Source of the DNA: Gonapodya prolifera JEL478
Taxonomy: Eukaryota; Monoblepharomycota; Monoblepharidomycetes; Monoblepharidales; Gonapodyaceae
NCBI GenBank assembly: GCA_001574975.1
Contig: KQ965836.1
Coordinates: 112,815 to 176,814 of the forward strand
Direction of reading: 5' to 3'
DNA length: 64,000 bases
Part shown: one piece after another, positions 11,801 to 24,100 of the stretch
How positions within the stretch are numbered: position 1 is the stretch's first letter
How the letters are laid out: the number at the start of each line of letters is the position of its first letter
The notes under the pieces: generated by a model
The model's database searches: none
Told to the model about the DNA's origin: nothing
The model's input: the letters and a program-made list of their open reading frames with translations, nothing else
Position numbers and translations under genes: made by a program

Positions 11801-12367
11801 GCTCAAGGTACGTTTGGTCGTTTGCCCAGGTGAATTGATGGACTCAACGCACATCCATGGACAGCCGAGCGGGCTCGTTCAGCGCCACGGTACGTTCAAT
11901 GAAACACACCAACCAACGCTATATGTCTCACTCTTCCATCTGTTGACCCCTTTCCACCAAAACATAACTCAGACTCCGCGATTCGCGCCTCCGCCGCTAC
12001 CGCGTCCCATTCCAGCCCCACCTCACACCGCCAAAGCGCCGTCTCCGTTGCGCCCTCGTCACGGCGTTCGTCCTCGACCGACCGTCGGCGGAGCTCGGCC
12101 ACATCCAAGGCTTCGGGGCTCTCCCGGGACGGTCGGCGCCGGTCGTCTGCGACCTCGGGCGTGGACGTGGACGACGACGGGTCCATGCACAACAAGCACC
12201 GCTACAGCGAGGGCGAGGGCGAGAGCGAGCCCGAGAATGTGGACTCGGAGTCCATACAGGAGGAGTTTGGAGAGGGGGTGGGCGAGGTGGCCACGCCGAG
12301 GATCAAGGGGATGTTGAATAGAGAGAGGAGGGACTCGAAGGGGAAGTCTTGGATGGGAGGAAGGTAG
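8808..12367 (+). CDS. STRAD-like STE20-family pseudokinase
   Basis: A STE20-related pseudokinase resembling STRAD, the allosteric partner of LKB1-type kinases and MO25 scaffolds. The ATG at 8808 starts a long Ala/Pro/Ser/Thr-rich N-terminus. The kinase fold begins at IKDYELLSQIG (exon end 10374). Next come GGVDDLSFLYLARH (glycine loop lost) and RELVALKYTDL (lysine kept). Then SCRQIMREYFPDGFG follows, close to STRAD's ...LLRxYFPeG. The catalytic loop, joined across an intron at about 11000-11114, reads HNDIRASSILL, and the DFG position reads TGL. The APE-like PEI and the segment ADVYSIGHTAVELA follow. Loss of the DFG Asp and the glycine loop argues against normal catalysis. A Ser-rich tail ends at 12367. 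MO25/LKB1 binding is inferred. Confidence 0.72.
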
Positions 12368-12577
12368 GCATTTCTGGCGGGAATGGACAAGGCGGCTTCC
12401 ATGTAAATAGAGCAGTCGCGTACTAGAGTGGTCGAGTGTACATATGCACATGTATTGAGTTGCTTCGTCAGTCGCTATAGCGTGGAGAGTAATACCGTCC
12501 TTGTTTTCGACGAGGGGTAGCAGACAAGGACGTCGCCCAAAACTGGAGTCCCCCGAGCCGCACGAAACTGGGCCATG

Positions 12578-13500
12578 CTACCGCCGGCCCTTCTTCTTTC
12601 TCGGTGCAGAGTCGTCGCTGCTTCCTCCACTATCGCTGTCGCTATCGCTCCGTCTCGACCGGCGCTTTTGGCTCGTCTTGCGCCGCCGCCGGTCCCGCGA
12701 GTCGTCCGAAGACGATTCGGAAGACGACTCGCTACTCGAGGCACTACCCGACGAAGATCCAGACGCGTCGGAATCCGAGTCAGAGTCCGAGTCAGATTCG
12801 GACGAGTCGTCTGCCCGCCGCTTATTTTTGGACGAGCTCGAGCTCCCACCACGCTTCTTGTCCCCTTTCGAGTCACGACCCTTATGAGACTTCTTTTTAT
12901 CGTCCTTGCCCCCCTTCTCCTTTCGCCGAGCATCCTTCTCCTCCTCCTTCCTCTTGAGCTCTTCTCTGATCCGCTTCTCCTTGGCCTCGTTCGCCTTGGC
13001 CTCCAGTTCCCGCGTCTTTTCGCGCAGCTCCAATGTGCGCTGTTTGGTGATCTCGGCGGCGGTGAGCTTTTTGGGTGCCGATTCCAGCTTGATGAAGTTG
13101 CGACATTGGAAAGCGAAGTGGCCCGCTGAAGGAAGATGGGGCCAACATTAAACACGAACGGCAGCTAGAACCAAGTTCATATGTGGCTGAAGCAGGGTGG
13201 ACGCGACTTGGAGGCGACTGGACCTCTCGCTTCGATTCTCGCAGCAAACCTTGGAAAGCCGTCCCAACCCCTTCCAACCATCAATGCCATCGCGATGAAT
13301 ACTCCACGCGGCTCTCCGCTTTGGTTTCTTCTCCCAAGATCCTGCGGAGTTGCGTGCGACTGGCCATCGCTTATCTGAAGTGGAAACGCACCTGCTCCAC
13401 ACTTCTTGCATCCCCCAACTGTAGCTGCAGTCTGATTGTGCCCGGCGGCAAGACGGGCAAAGGCCTGAAGTCCCTTGGATGTGTCGTCGGGAGCGTCCAT
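12578..13500 (-). CDS. SREK1IP1-like CCHC zinc-knuckle, Ser/Asp-rich protein
   Basis: Two exons on the minus strand. Exon 1 runs from the ATG at 13500 to 13392 and ends in GGCKKCGA. Exon 2 starts at 13126 and gives GHFAFQCRNF. The join builds a zinc knuckle C-x2-C-x4-H-x4-C, the arrangement of SREK1IP1, a small splicing-regulator-interacting protein. Behind it are a strongly charged helix (EKRIREELKRKEEEKD) and a tail of alternating Ser/Asp/Glu and Arg/Lys tracts ending at the TAG at 12578-12580. Such tails are typical of nuclear RNA-processing proteins. The splicing role is inferred from the family. The opposite-strand frames here are by-products of the biased composition. Confidence 0.75.
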
Positions 13501-13906
13501 GGTGAGCAGAAAGAAATGTAATGTGAACAGGTTTGAACTGGGGTGGTCGATCTTTTTCAGCGACTTGCATATGCATACACAGTACACAACAACATGAGTT
13601 TCATTACAGGCGGAGCACTTGTCAATCTGTCGGTACATCTACTCCAGAATAATCACATTTGAGAAGGACCACATCTACTGTGGGCTACATTACAGTGATA
13701 TTTTGGCTGATCCCTCAAGCAATCGAAAACCAAGATTACACATAGCTTATCGAACTAGAAGAGAAATGCTATGACCACGACAGGTGACGCTTTGGTTAAG
13801 AGAAGGGTCAGTTGGTCAGAAGTTTGGTGCGTTGATCCAGCGTTGATCCTCCATCAGGGACTCGCTTGTAAAAACAGAGAGCGCGAACTGGAAACGATGA
13901 AAAATC
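13501..13906. other. Intergenic spacer
   Basis: AT-richer DNA between the divergent zinc-knuckle gene and the gene starting at 13907. No supported gene. It must contain both promoters. Confidence 0.4.
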
Positions 13907-15078
13907 ATGAACCGCTGCTTCCCGCGTGATATTTCCGGTTTGCTGTGGTCGGATGTCCGCAACCGCGTACACAAGAAAACGCTCGGTTTTCTGAAGCTGG
14001 GGTTTGCATTAGTTGTTTGCGTTGTTTCATTTGGATTCTTGCTCATCCATCTCACTTTAGACTACCGCATCCTCCTATTCTGTTCGAAGACCCGTGTCCC
14101 TGATAATGACTACCAAGTTCCCATTTCTTCTGCTTGTGCCCCTGGCCGTGAATACTCGGATAAAATTGGGCATAGAGACTACCTCTCATTTGATAGTCAT
14201 ATTCGAGGTGAGCTTGCTGAACTTCCGCCTGCACGAAGCATGGGAGCGAACAGAGACTTCCTAACTTGCTTGCAGTAACCGAGCTCCGCTATGCATATTC
14301 AAAGGCTCAAGCAATAGAATTTTTTTTCGTCTTTTGTGCGGCGAGAAGATTCCCAGGCGTTGGAACGGCGAGAAACGTTACGTACGATCATTGGGTACAC
14401 TGGGCACGCGCGGGATGACAGGCAAACAGTTACCCTACCTGCAAATGGGAGCAGACTCGACATTGTGGCTACAAATATGCGAGGGGGCGAAGGGTGGGGA
14501 TTTATGGATCGATCAATTTTGACTTTGAACGAGCTTATGGACATCATTCAACGTACCCAATCGAAAATTCAATTGCGTTTGCTTGTCAATGCATACTATT
14601 CACATCAGTGGGAAAGGCGGGTAAGTGATCAGTGTTTGTGTCACCACGATTAATTTACTATCCAATTCACACTTACCGTTTCTGTAGAAAGGTTGCTGGA
14701 TTTAATGACAGATCCAATCGCATCCATGTAAAACTACACGTTACAACCGACCAGGGGTTTGCTGATCGCGCCACTGATGAAACAAGTGGTTTTAATGATT
14801 CTGGAAGCGTTCGTGTGACACAATGGCTGTGGAATCCCCCAATCACGTATGTATTTAATATTCATTAGTTTTCGACAGTTTTGCTTTTGTACTCACAACT
14901 ACATCACATAATAGAGAGTGGTGATGATGGAAAGAGGAACATACCTCAACATAATATTATTGCAGTCAAGTCCATGCCATACAACTTATCGACCATACTG
15001 GCACAATATTCGTTGCAACTTCAATTATACATATGTCATACAATATCATTATTCATGCCGATATTGATTCCTGCTTGA
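13907..15078 (+). CDS. Unknown protein with one N-terminal membrane segment
   Basis: Not recognised. The ATG at 13907 opens an exon whose residues about 27-50 form a hydrophobic stretch (ALVVCVVSFGFLLIHL), preceded by basic residues, as in a type II membrane protein. A donor at 14208 and an acceptor at 14275 give a 68-base intron. The next exon reads VTELRYAYSKAQAIEFFF, then meets a run of eight T, after which the plausible frame changes (RTIIGYTGHARDDRQ ... MDRSILTLNELMDII). A donor after WERR (about 14619) and an acceptor near 14690 lead to an exon ending NPPIT (about 14848). A last exon may run to 15078, overlapping the tail of the opposite-strand transporter by about 25 bases. The poly-T frame change could be an assembly error or a real break. 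A Golgi enzyme-like layout is possible but unproved. Confidence 0.4.
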
Positions 15079-17685
15079 TCAACCGATCTTTTTCACACCC
15101 CTTCCACCATCGTTTCGCGGCCTTGTACCGCCACTCCCCTTCCTCGTCCACAATAAACAAGAACGCCGCAAGCGCGCCTGCACCACATGCCAGCCCGAGG
15201 AAGCACGGACCGCTCCACTGAGCCAAGGTCCATGTTGTGGTGCCCACGGACGACCCGGCTGTCATCCCCATGAAGACGAGGAACATGACTTATTGGGTTC
15301 GGGGTTTGCGAATACGAGAAACACGGTTATTAAACCAAGCGTAAATGCTTTGACGAGGATGGCACTCACAGACGGCGTTTATGCGAGCGTTGGCGGAGGG
15401 TACGAGTGTGAGAATCCGTTTCCTGGTCACACAAAAAGCGCATATTCAGTTCCCGGAATCGCACGTTCATACCTTGCGCTCACTCACCTGTTCACAATGT
15501 TGATGAACTGGCCAAACACGTCGATGCAAAACGCTCCGACACACACGGCCGCGAAGCTCCGCTCGCCGGCTAGCTTCAGCATGAGCCAGGTGGCCATGAG
15601 GCCGATGCTGCCGAGGGACTCCATCTAAGTTCCAATGCGGGAACGATCAAGTGGTTTTAGTTTTTCATTTATATTGTATTGTAACAGCAACACCCAAACG
15701 CAACTCACGGTAGAGATGGACACCTTGTCGGCAAGCCGGCCGATGAAGGGGGCGGTGAGGATGCCGACGATTCCGGCGAGAGCGAGCAGGCCGATCACGG
15801 AGGTGGAGTAGTTGTAGGGAGGGCCGGCCAGCAGGAAGGTCGAGGTCGCCCAGAAGTTGGCGAAGCTGCTGGACTGGCAAAAGCCCATGAAGCACGCTGC
15901 GGAGGCGGAGCGTAGCGTGGTGGTGTGGTGTGGTGTGTAAGACGCGACAATACGTTTTGAGACGCAACAGCACCGTCCTGCGTACCTTGCAAAAGCACCG
16001 GCTGGCTCTTCAACAGCCCCACCATGGACCCCAACAAGCGGGCGTACGCCTCCACGACCGCCGCGACCCCAGTTCGTTTGCTGTGCCCCGTGGCGCTCGC
16101 GACGCTCTTGTGCGGCTCGTCGGGGACAAAGAAGTACATGAACGGCAAGAGCAAGGTCTGCACTATGGCCGCGAGGTAGTACACCCAGCGGTAGTTGAGC
16201 GCCTCGGTGATCGCGCCGGCGACGATACGCGCGGCGAGGATGCCGACCTGGCGTTGGCGGGAGGGTCGGGGGAGGGAGGGGGGGAATGGTGTTGGCCTGA
16301 AGTGAGAAGGTGACGATCGCCCGTGACTCACCAGAAAGCCGGATGTGAGCATCCCGAGAACGGCACCGCGGCGGTTCGGGGGTGTGAGCCTGAAAGGGGA
16401 TTTCGTCAGAATCGATGGTGAGTTTCGGCGGTATTACGATCTGTGTGGATCATTCGCCTCTGGCAGGAGTATTATTCCGCTCCACGGGGAATTCGCCTCC
16501 GGCAGACTCCTCGCTACATAATGAGCGTTCAACGAGTATTGGGTTCCGCGGGCTATTCGCCTCATGCAGACTCAATACACGCTCCAAGTGGGGCGTGGGA
16601 TAATTTGCCTCCGGCGGTCTCCACGTCCTTGCTCCCCTCCATGCCCCCGGTCGGTTTGTCGCACTAGGCCTCGGCGTCCTCGCGCCTCGCTCCTCCGGCC
16701 TCCCGCCTCGCTCCTCCGGCCTCCAGTCTCGGTCCTCCACTCCCTTGCTCGCTTACTCACTCTGATGCAAACGGAATCACAATCTGCGGAATGACCGTCA
16801 GGACGCCCATAAGGAAGTTGAGGGCTTGGAAGAGGGGGAAGAAGGAGATGAAGCCGAGCGCAAGGCTCAGGATGATGAGGAAGACGGTAAGGGAGACGAT
16901 GAGGCTTTTGGGTGGCGGAAGGGGGAGTGGGGGAGGGGGAAGGGGTATGGAGGGTGTCAATAATGGCGATGATGTGAATGAGAGGGTCGCTGTGCACTCG
17001 ACACTCGAACCACGCCCTTCACTTGAATGCGTCCTTCACGCATGGAGCTTTCTTCGCGCCAAGGCCTTGGTACACGCTCTGCTTGGGATGATTCGCCTTT
17101 GGCGGACTCCTTGGTCCGCTCGCCAGCCTCGGTCTTCAATACAAATTCCGCCTGGGACGCCTCCTCGCACTAAAGCATCAACACACGCTTCACTTCAGAT
17201 GGTTCGCCTCCAGCTGAATCCTCGGCCAGTGCTACCACCCTTCGGCCTTGGCACGCACCGCACCACTCGCCGATGCTCACCGTTTTCGATTGACCATGTC
17301 GCCCAACGGAGAAATCAAGATGAGCCCGACTGCATAACCCGACTGCAACAGAGTGTTGATTGTGCCGGCCTGTGTTGTGGAGATGGAAAAGGTGGACTCG
17401 AAGTATGCGAGAAGGGGTTGCACGTAGTAGAGGTTCGCGACTGTGACGGAGGCAACGAAGGCTGCAGCGGGGATTGGAGTCAGGCGGAGTGGGTTGGGAG
17501 AAAGGAGAAGGGCGAGCGATCTCACCGAGGAAGAGGTTGAGGGCAAACGTCATGCGGTATTGCACGGGTGGTGGAGAGGCTGCTGGCAGTGCCGCCGTTG
17601 CCTCCTGCTGCGTGTGCTTGTCATGCTGCGACTCGGAATCGGACTCGATGGACACGATTGTCGCCGGTCGGTCGTCAGTTGCCAT
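15053..17685 (-). CDS. Major facilitator superfamily transporter
   Basis: A multi-exon membrane transporter; the substrate is not deducible. From the ATG at 17685 comes a polar N-terminus, then ASVTVANLYYVQPLLAYF and GLILISPLGDMVNRKR, the MFS helix 1-2 signature with its basic loop. Later exons give a long hydrophobic helix pair, then NRRGAVLGMLTSGFLVG and WVYYLAAIVQTLLLPFMYFF. A polar central loop follows, then FWATSTFLLAGPPY, IVGILTAPFIGRLADKV and further helices ending with a basic tail at 15053. This suits a 12-helix protein of the prokaryote-like NLYYVQP(L/I)L subgroup. The introns between about 16380 and 17280 are unusually long for this window and hold GC-rich repeats. Joins at the repeat-bearing introns are approximate. 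Confidence 0.85.
16440..17290 (-). repeat. Cluster of GC-rich dispersed repeat units in transporter introns
   Basis: Recurring blocks of the type attcgcctccggcagactcc are seen near 16447, 16488, 16556, 16600, 17091 and 17200, often followed by ctcgct. They are inverted relatives of the 5440-5640 blocks. At about 16668-16735 two or three tandem ~22-base units (gcctcgctcctccggcctcc) occur. A coding exon (about 16755-16905) lies inside this range and is not part of the repeat. Confidence 0.6.
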
Positions 17686-18779
17686 CGTTTTTTCGATTTG
17701 GTTCCGGTCGCCCGGGTTAACTTTCGATCGAAACCATGTCCTGCCGTGGTCACGTCGCTCCATTTTATACAGGTCGTTTACTATAAACCTCGCGACACCA
17801 CTCGCCAAACAGGACCCACCCTAAACGGTGAGATTGGGGGCCCGAAGCCGGTTTCAAGAATTACCACTTGAGGATCAAATTAATTCTCAACGCGGGTGCA
17901 GGACTCCCTCAGACCCAGGTCAGCACCCTGCATGATGACCCGAGACCTAGCGCGAAGCGCTGACCGAGGCGTCCGCCAAAGACGAGTGCCCCACGAAGCG
18001 GAATGTACTCTCGCGGAGCGAACGTCGAGGTCTTTTTGCTTTCATTTCTTAGCAATAGCAATTCGCATTATGCACAGCCCTTTGATACATGCATGTCGCA
18101 TTGTTCTAACACAGTCATTTAATTCGCAAAATATAATCGTGGAGGTGGGTGTGATGGAGGTTGTGAGTGTGGTCGCGTCCCGACAGACCAGTGATAGTCA
18201 CCGTCCAGTTTGTGCTGAACTCTCCCCAAAGAGCTTCACCTGATTTACTCACCTCTCGCGTGTAAAGTAGTTGGTTGGATTGGACTTGTTTCCTTACTCT
18301 GGCAATAGTGAGAAGAGGGCAAGACCCAAAACAATGCGAAACATTCAAACAAATCGTTTCGTCCTGGTAGAATAGGTAACACCTCACTTCTGTACCAGAA
18401 ACGCCCGGCATGGTGCTTGATGGTCACTTTGATTGTCACAGCGACGCCGTCAAGAACAAAATGGATTGACACTCGGTCCATTCCGAATCTCCGCGCCCAT
18501 TGACAAAAACCCATGTCGATTGGTTGAAGAAGCGTAGACTTATTGAGGTCCACGTCAACGCTTTTTGGTATGCTTCAGGGAGCCATCATCCGTCTGGTTA
18601 TCGTATGTACGTCAGCCCTTCTGGCTCTCGCATGGGATCGGCAAGGAGTAGCGATCGCGCAGTGGACACACCAGGCAGTGGTGAGGAATATCACAACCGG
18701 TTCATTTGGTGGTTTGTTTCATGGTTTGAGAGATTGCTGTGGCCCCGACCGTCGTCGAACGTCTTCACCTTCCGAACCG
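17686..18779. other. Intergenic region with a possible small minus-strand gene
   Basis: Holds one dispersed-repeat copy at about 17943-18025. A minus-strand open frame from an ATG near 18516 (begins MGFCQWARRFGMDRVSIHF) could be the first exon of a small unrecognised gene running to about 18115, but no family resemblance supports it. An in-frame upstream extension of the MYND gene (ATG near 18570) is possible. Confidence 0.3.
17943..18025 (+). repeat. GC-rich dispersed repeat, intergenic copy
   Basis: Shares the ordered blocks agcgctgaccgagg, gtccgcc, gacgagtg, cgaagcggaat and actctcgcggagcga with about 5490-5575 in the glutamine synthetase intron, with small gaps between blocks. Confidence 0.75.
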
Positions 18780-20173
18780 ATGCGAATCAACCCCGACTCC
18801 AAATCCGTCGCTTTCGGCAAATCGCTCATTCTCGCGGAACATCTCCCGCAGCTCGGGCGGCTTCTGCAGGATGGGCAGGCGCCTGGAAAGTCGAAAGGTG
18901 CGAAGAAGTGTGTCCAGTGTGGATCCGTTCCGGAGTCCTTGATGCGGTGCTCGAGGTGCCATGGGTGAGTCGCCCTTGAAAAACGCGTGAGAGGAAGGTT
19001 TTTCATCGTCTCTTTGTGATCGTCTCGCCTGCCTGCTCTCTGGCAACAGCGCCTACTATTGCGGAAAGGACTGCCAGGTGAAGGACTACAAGCGTGGCCA
19101 CAAGGAGATCTGCAACGACCTTGCCATGATGCTCCGCATTCTGGAGTTTCCTGAGCTCCAAGAACTCCACGTGGGTTTCCCCCCGGCCGCTTGAGTGCCC
19201 ATCATGTCTTCCGACGCGGACCAATTACGAATTGGAACCTTTTCAGGACCTGTACCTCCAACTCCGCCGCGACGAACTCAAGCGCCGCCTCGTTGCTGCC
19301 GTGGAACTAAACAAGTTTGACGGGCAGGCGCTCACGCTGTTGACGCAGGTGGTTGCGTCCAAGCACCGGGCGGATCGGTGTCAGGAGACTGGAGTGAGGA
19401 CGCACCGCCGTCGCTTCTTTCCGAGGTAGAACCCCCAAAACGAACTCCGTGGTGCTATTTTAGGACGTTCCGGAATCGCTCGCGTCGCCTTTCCTATCCC
19501 CGTGCGCGAAGGACCACCCCGAGACTCTCGCGCGTTTGTCGCATGAAGACCTGGACACATTATATACCCTGCCATGCCCCATCCCACCAACCGCCGACCT
19601 CCCACCCTCGCAAAAGCCGCTGCGAGAACTCCTCGAAGAGACGTCGTGCGGGCACTCCAAAGAGGACCACCCTCCCGCCCGGTTCTTCTACAGGTACGTG
19701 CCAGCCCGCCTTTTGAGCGTCCGCACCTCACACTCCCGCGCGGCAGCTTCTGCACCGCCGCCCCCGTCCGAGTCATGCACCACCCCACCCTCCCGGGCAC
19801 CACGCACTGCCCGACCTGCCGCGCCTGCATGGACGCGGCGTTCACGCACTGCGCACAATGCGACTCGTGCGCGTACGGCGTCGTGTTCCCATGCACGAAC
19901 TGCCATGACTTGATGGTGCATGCGGATGGGGTGTGGTTTCATCCTAGGTTCAGGGAGAAGATTGAGGCCAAGGACGTTTGTGTGATACAGGGGTGCAGGT
20001 GTTTCAATGGGCAGGAGCCGTGGGAGTACCAGTCTGGTAGGTTGTTTTGGTTTTGGTGTGATCGTGGTGGTGGTGTCTCGTCTGACCCCTGACCCGATTG
20101 GAATCGCAGAATGGCACATCGAAGAGCTGAAACAAAAGTTTGAAAAGAAGAGTGCAATTAAGGAAATAAAATA
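18780..20173 (+). CDS. MYND-type zinc-finger protein
   Basis: From the ATG at 18780 (chosen because the upstream in-frame part has no family support), exon 1 ends KCVQCGSVPESLMRCSRCHG. After a short intron comes AYYCGKDCQVKDYKRGHKEIC. Together these form a complete MYND finger (paired Cys, YC-x3-C, H-x3-C), a protein-protein interaction module. A helical middle part follows (LYLQLRRDELKRRLVAA). A Cys-rich second half then reads THCPTCRACM, HCAQCDSCAYGVVFPC and TNCHDLMVHADGVWFHP, possibly another zinc-binding unit. The last exon ends KKSAIKEIK, stop at 20171-20173. No SET domain is seen, so it is not an SMYD methyltransferase. Its partner and role are unknown. Confidence 0.75.
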
Positions 20174-21118
20174 ATTATCTGCTACCTTTTTCGTTGTCCA
20201 AGCTCACTAAATGCCCGCTCCACCCGGTAACTGCACGCCACGCTTCCTCCCCGTGTCGAAACGGGTGGCATCATCACATTTTTCTGTCAACTGCTTGCCG
20301 CGCGAGACCTCCGATATTATTTAGGTGGGGTGTAGCAATAAGAGGGAGGCATTCTGGGATTGTATTCGCTAGTTTCATAATGAATTCCATACATAAGCAG
20401 GGGTCTCATGGCCTTTCTTGCTGTGGAAACAACAACAAGAGTGAATTCAAGGTGCAACACACCCAAGGGGATGAAAGATGAGACACTACAAGTTAAGCAT
20501 CAGATTCAGACTTTGGTGGCCTAAAAGCACCCAAAGTAGTTGCAGAATTAACACCGTTGAAGGGAAATAAAACAGTAATCCAGGAACAACGTCTCTTACG
20601 TCACGAAAATAATGATAACCTCAACTAAACTACTGTTGATAGTTTATCTGGATCAAATTGGGACGCTCACTTGCGGCACCGGCCTTGCATTAACTGCACA
20701 CAAAATCTCTCCCGAAGCCGTGCAGCCTGTGAGCTTAGATGTATCTTCTGCCTTTTTCGTTGTGTTTTTCCGCGGGCCTCGGCCAGGTTGGCCACAGAGT
20801 GAAGGGCGTGGTTGCGAGTGAAGGCAGGGCTTCACCGTTCTCGTCAGCAAATTCAAACCGCACTTTTGGCAACCCCCGCGACCGCCATCTCAGTAGAGAA
20901 ATCGACCGACGGCGCCCACTGACAGCTCATCCCCCGTGCGAAATTCACCCCGCACGCGCTCGGCTTCCTGTTCTGTCGCACCTCGTCATCCATCTGCGAT
21001 TTTTCAATCTCTAACCGTGGAGTCAGGCCCCCGCCTTGTTCCCGCTGGACATTCAATGATACTGACGCACGCGGCGTCTGGCCTCTGGGCGTCTCCCCTC
21101 TGAATTTTCTCCAGGGAG
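20174..21118. other. Intergenic region upstream of OGT
   Basis: No supported gene. The distal part (about 20400-20650) is AT-rich; the proximal part carries several short open frames with no resemblance to known families. Confidence 0.4.
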
Positions 21119-24100
21119 ATGGATCCTCGCGCGAGGGACAGGGAAGCAGCGACGAGGTCATCGGCATTCCCTCTCGCCGCGCACAGGGCCGATGCCACAT
21201 CCAGTGCGCATGGCGCTAATGGACGAGGAGTGGGGATTCCAGGGCCCGACGGCGCGACAATGGTCGGGTTCGCGCCCGTGGCAGGTTCTTTGGCTGGACA
21301 GGCAATGATGGGCTTCCAGGTGACTGCCGAGAAGCATCTCGCTCGTTTTCTGTCCGATTTTGATGTTTTTCCTTCTTGGAAATCCCCCGTGCCCCAGCCA
21401 AACCTTCGAATGCCCCAGCAACCCCCCACACCTCCAATCGAACGAGGTTTCATCAACGGAGGGCTTCATTCACGCCGCACCGCGTCGGGGCCGGACCCCG
21501 TCATCATCAATTCCCTCAATCCCCAACTCATGGTCCCCACGACACGACCGGGCGCGACGCTGCAGCCGGCCATGAACACGGGGGCATGGGAACCTTCCCA
21601 CGCACTAATGGTGCCGGGACAGGCTGTAGGAGCTTACGGCGTGATTGGCACCGCGCCGTTCTCCGGAGGAATGTTCCCCGGAATCCAGCTTCCCTTCCCC
21701 AGTGATCCTCGCCACGCCCTCTCGCAAACTGTGCAGCCTCAAGGCATACCCATTCCGCACGCCGGCGCCGCACTCGGTTTTGGCCCCTCGCTACCCCACT
21801 CGCACTCCCCCATGCAAGGTATCCTCCAACATGGCCTGCCTTCTCAAGGAATGCTCCCCAACGTCGGCATCCCCTCCTCCCCTTCAAAGTTCTTCCACCA
21901 CCCGCACCAGCGGCCGCCACCGGGTGTCGTCTACTCCCTCGCGCAACTCCACCTTGCCTCTCCACCCTCGGCCCAAGCCATGGTGGCCCCCGTCATGTAC
22001 CAAATGCCCTCTGTCGTCCAACACCAGCCCGTCCTCGTCCACACGCCGTACGGCGGCGTGTACATCACGTCGAACGGCCAGATATTTCATGCCAGGGACC
22101 CGTCGGCCGCAATTTCTTCCGGGGTGCTCGCATCGGGGGCGCTCGTACATGCCGTCACTGCTGCCCGAGCACTCGCCGAGGCACAGGCTCAGGCGATTGC
22201 GGCGTCACAGAGTAGGGCCCAAGCTGTTGTTCCCGCTCCGATTCAGATGCCTCAGCCAGTGCCGGAGCATGGGCAGCCGGGGCCACAGGGGCCGAATAAA
22301 GAGTGGTTTGGTGGGTTGTCGCTATTCATCTATTCTTTCGCAAAGCCATTCTCACGCCATTCAAACTGATACAAAATCGCGTGTAATCTGCCTACTTCCC
22401 TCGCTTGTCCCTCCTTTTCCATCCTTATAGACTATCTCCTCCAAACCGCGCACGTCAAATATAATGCTGGCGAGTACGCTGCCACTCTATCTATCCTGCA
22501 AGATCTGCATGCCGCATATCCCACGAATCTTCCCACTCTTCTCCTTCTCGGGTGCACGTGCTACTCCCTTGGCTTGCACGGACTGGCCGTTGGATACAAC
22601 GAACGGATCCTGGGGATCGACCCCAACTTTGCCGAAGCCTATTCCAACCTTGGCACGACGTTCAGAGCGATGGCTCAGGGGGGAGGAAACGGAATCGTCG
22701 GAGGTGGATGGATGGGCGCGCAGGCAGGTATGTTGGCTACCACCTCGGCCACTGCTGGTACTCTCGCGCACCGTTCGTCTGCCGAGCTCCTGGACACGGC
22801 AGAAAAGTGCTACCGGCAGGCTATCTCGATCCGACCCAAGTATTGGGACGCGAGCATCAATTTGGCTGGAATGCTGTCTGGATTAGGAAGGTTCCGAGAG
22901 GCCCTAGAGGTGTACGATGAGATTGAGCGGAAAATGGAGGAGGATTTTGCCGAGGACGAGCGGATGTGCAACGTGGGGGTGCATGTGGGCCAGGGTCAAG
23001 GAGTCAACGTGGATGATGACAGGGTTCTTGCAGCTACGCTCATCGCCGCTGAGAAGAGGAGGAAGCATAGGGCAATGATGGCTCGAGCGCACGGATTTGT
23101 CGCTCCGAACGAGAACAGTGGCTTCACCTCATCGCGACGCAAGGACCTCTACTACGCCAAGGGCAACCTGTGGTACGCTTCCGGGGACGTGTGGGCAGCC
23201 AAACGAGAGTACCTCAAAGCCCTGGTGTGCGTCGGCTTGGATGTGGGCGCCGTCTATGACTCCTGCACGGCGGGGACCCTGCCAGCGCAAACAGTGACTC
23301 CGGCGCAGGCGTTGCAGATGCTGCACAGGAAGCCTGGGGACCCGGCTGGCGAAAGCTTGTACTCACCAACAACCTCGAGTACGCTACAAACGCTGGCAAA
23401 AATGTACCAGGACGCGCAGATGCCCCATTTGGCGGTTGCGCTGTACTACATTTCGCTGTCGATACATCCGACTGCGAACACGTGCAATAATTTGGGAATT
23501 CTGTTGTCACCGCAGAGATTGGACGAGTCAATAGCTTGGTATGAGGTGGGACTGCAGCTGGATCCAACGCACGTGCACTTGTACACGAATTTGGGGTCGG
23601 CTTTGAAGGACAGAGGTCAGACTGCCGAAGGGATCAACTGCTACCAACGGGCCATCGCTCTACAACCAGATTTTTATATTGCCTTGGCGAACTTGGCAAA
23701 CGTGTTCAAGGATCTTGGCCGGGTGGACGAGGCTATCGATCTGTATCGGCGTGCTTTGCGGTGCAAACCGGACTTTGTGGAGGCATTCTGCAACTACGTC
23801 AATTCGCTGCTGTTCGTATGCGATTGGACCGATCGAGAGGAAAATCTTCGAAAGATCAGCGATGTGGTGAATACGCAGCTGAGGGAGGGAAAGCGGACCA
23901 ATCCGAAACAGGTGCCCACGGTGCTTCCATTTCATACGTTCACGTATTCGAGTTTGTCGGCTTATCAGGTGAGGGAGATTAGCAGGCGGAATGCAGAGAG
24001 GGTGGTCTGGAATGTCGCGACGAGTGACTGGTGAGTGAGGAACATTATGGGACCCGTGCGGTGTTGCTCACAATTCCACGGCTCAGGTTTCCTGGGTTTC

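Noticed and set aside
16440-17290. Possible CRISPR-like array because of regularly recurring units
   Set aside because: Units are unequal, degenerate and irregularly spaced, lie in introns of a eukaryotic gene and have no cas genes nearby.
21645-22430. 261-codon frame inside the OGT N-terminal exon
   Set aside because: Shifted frame of a low-complexity exon; the OGT frame joins correctly to the TPR exon at 22431.
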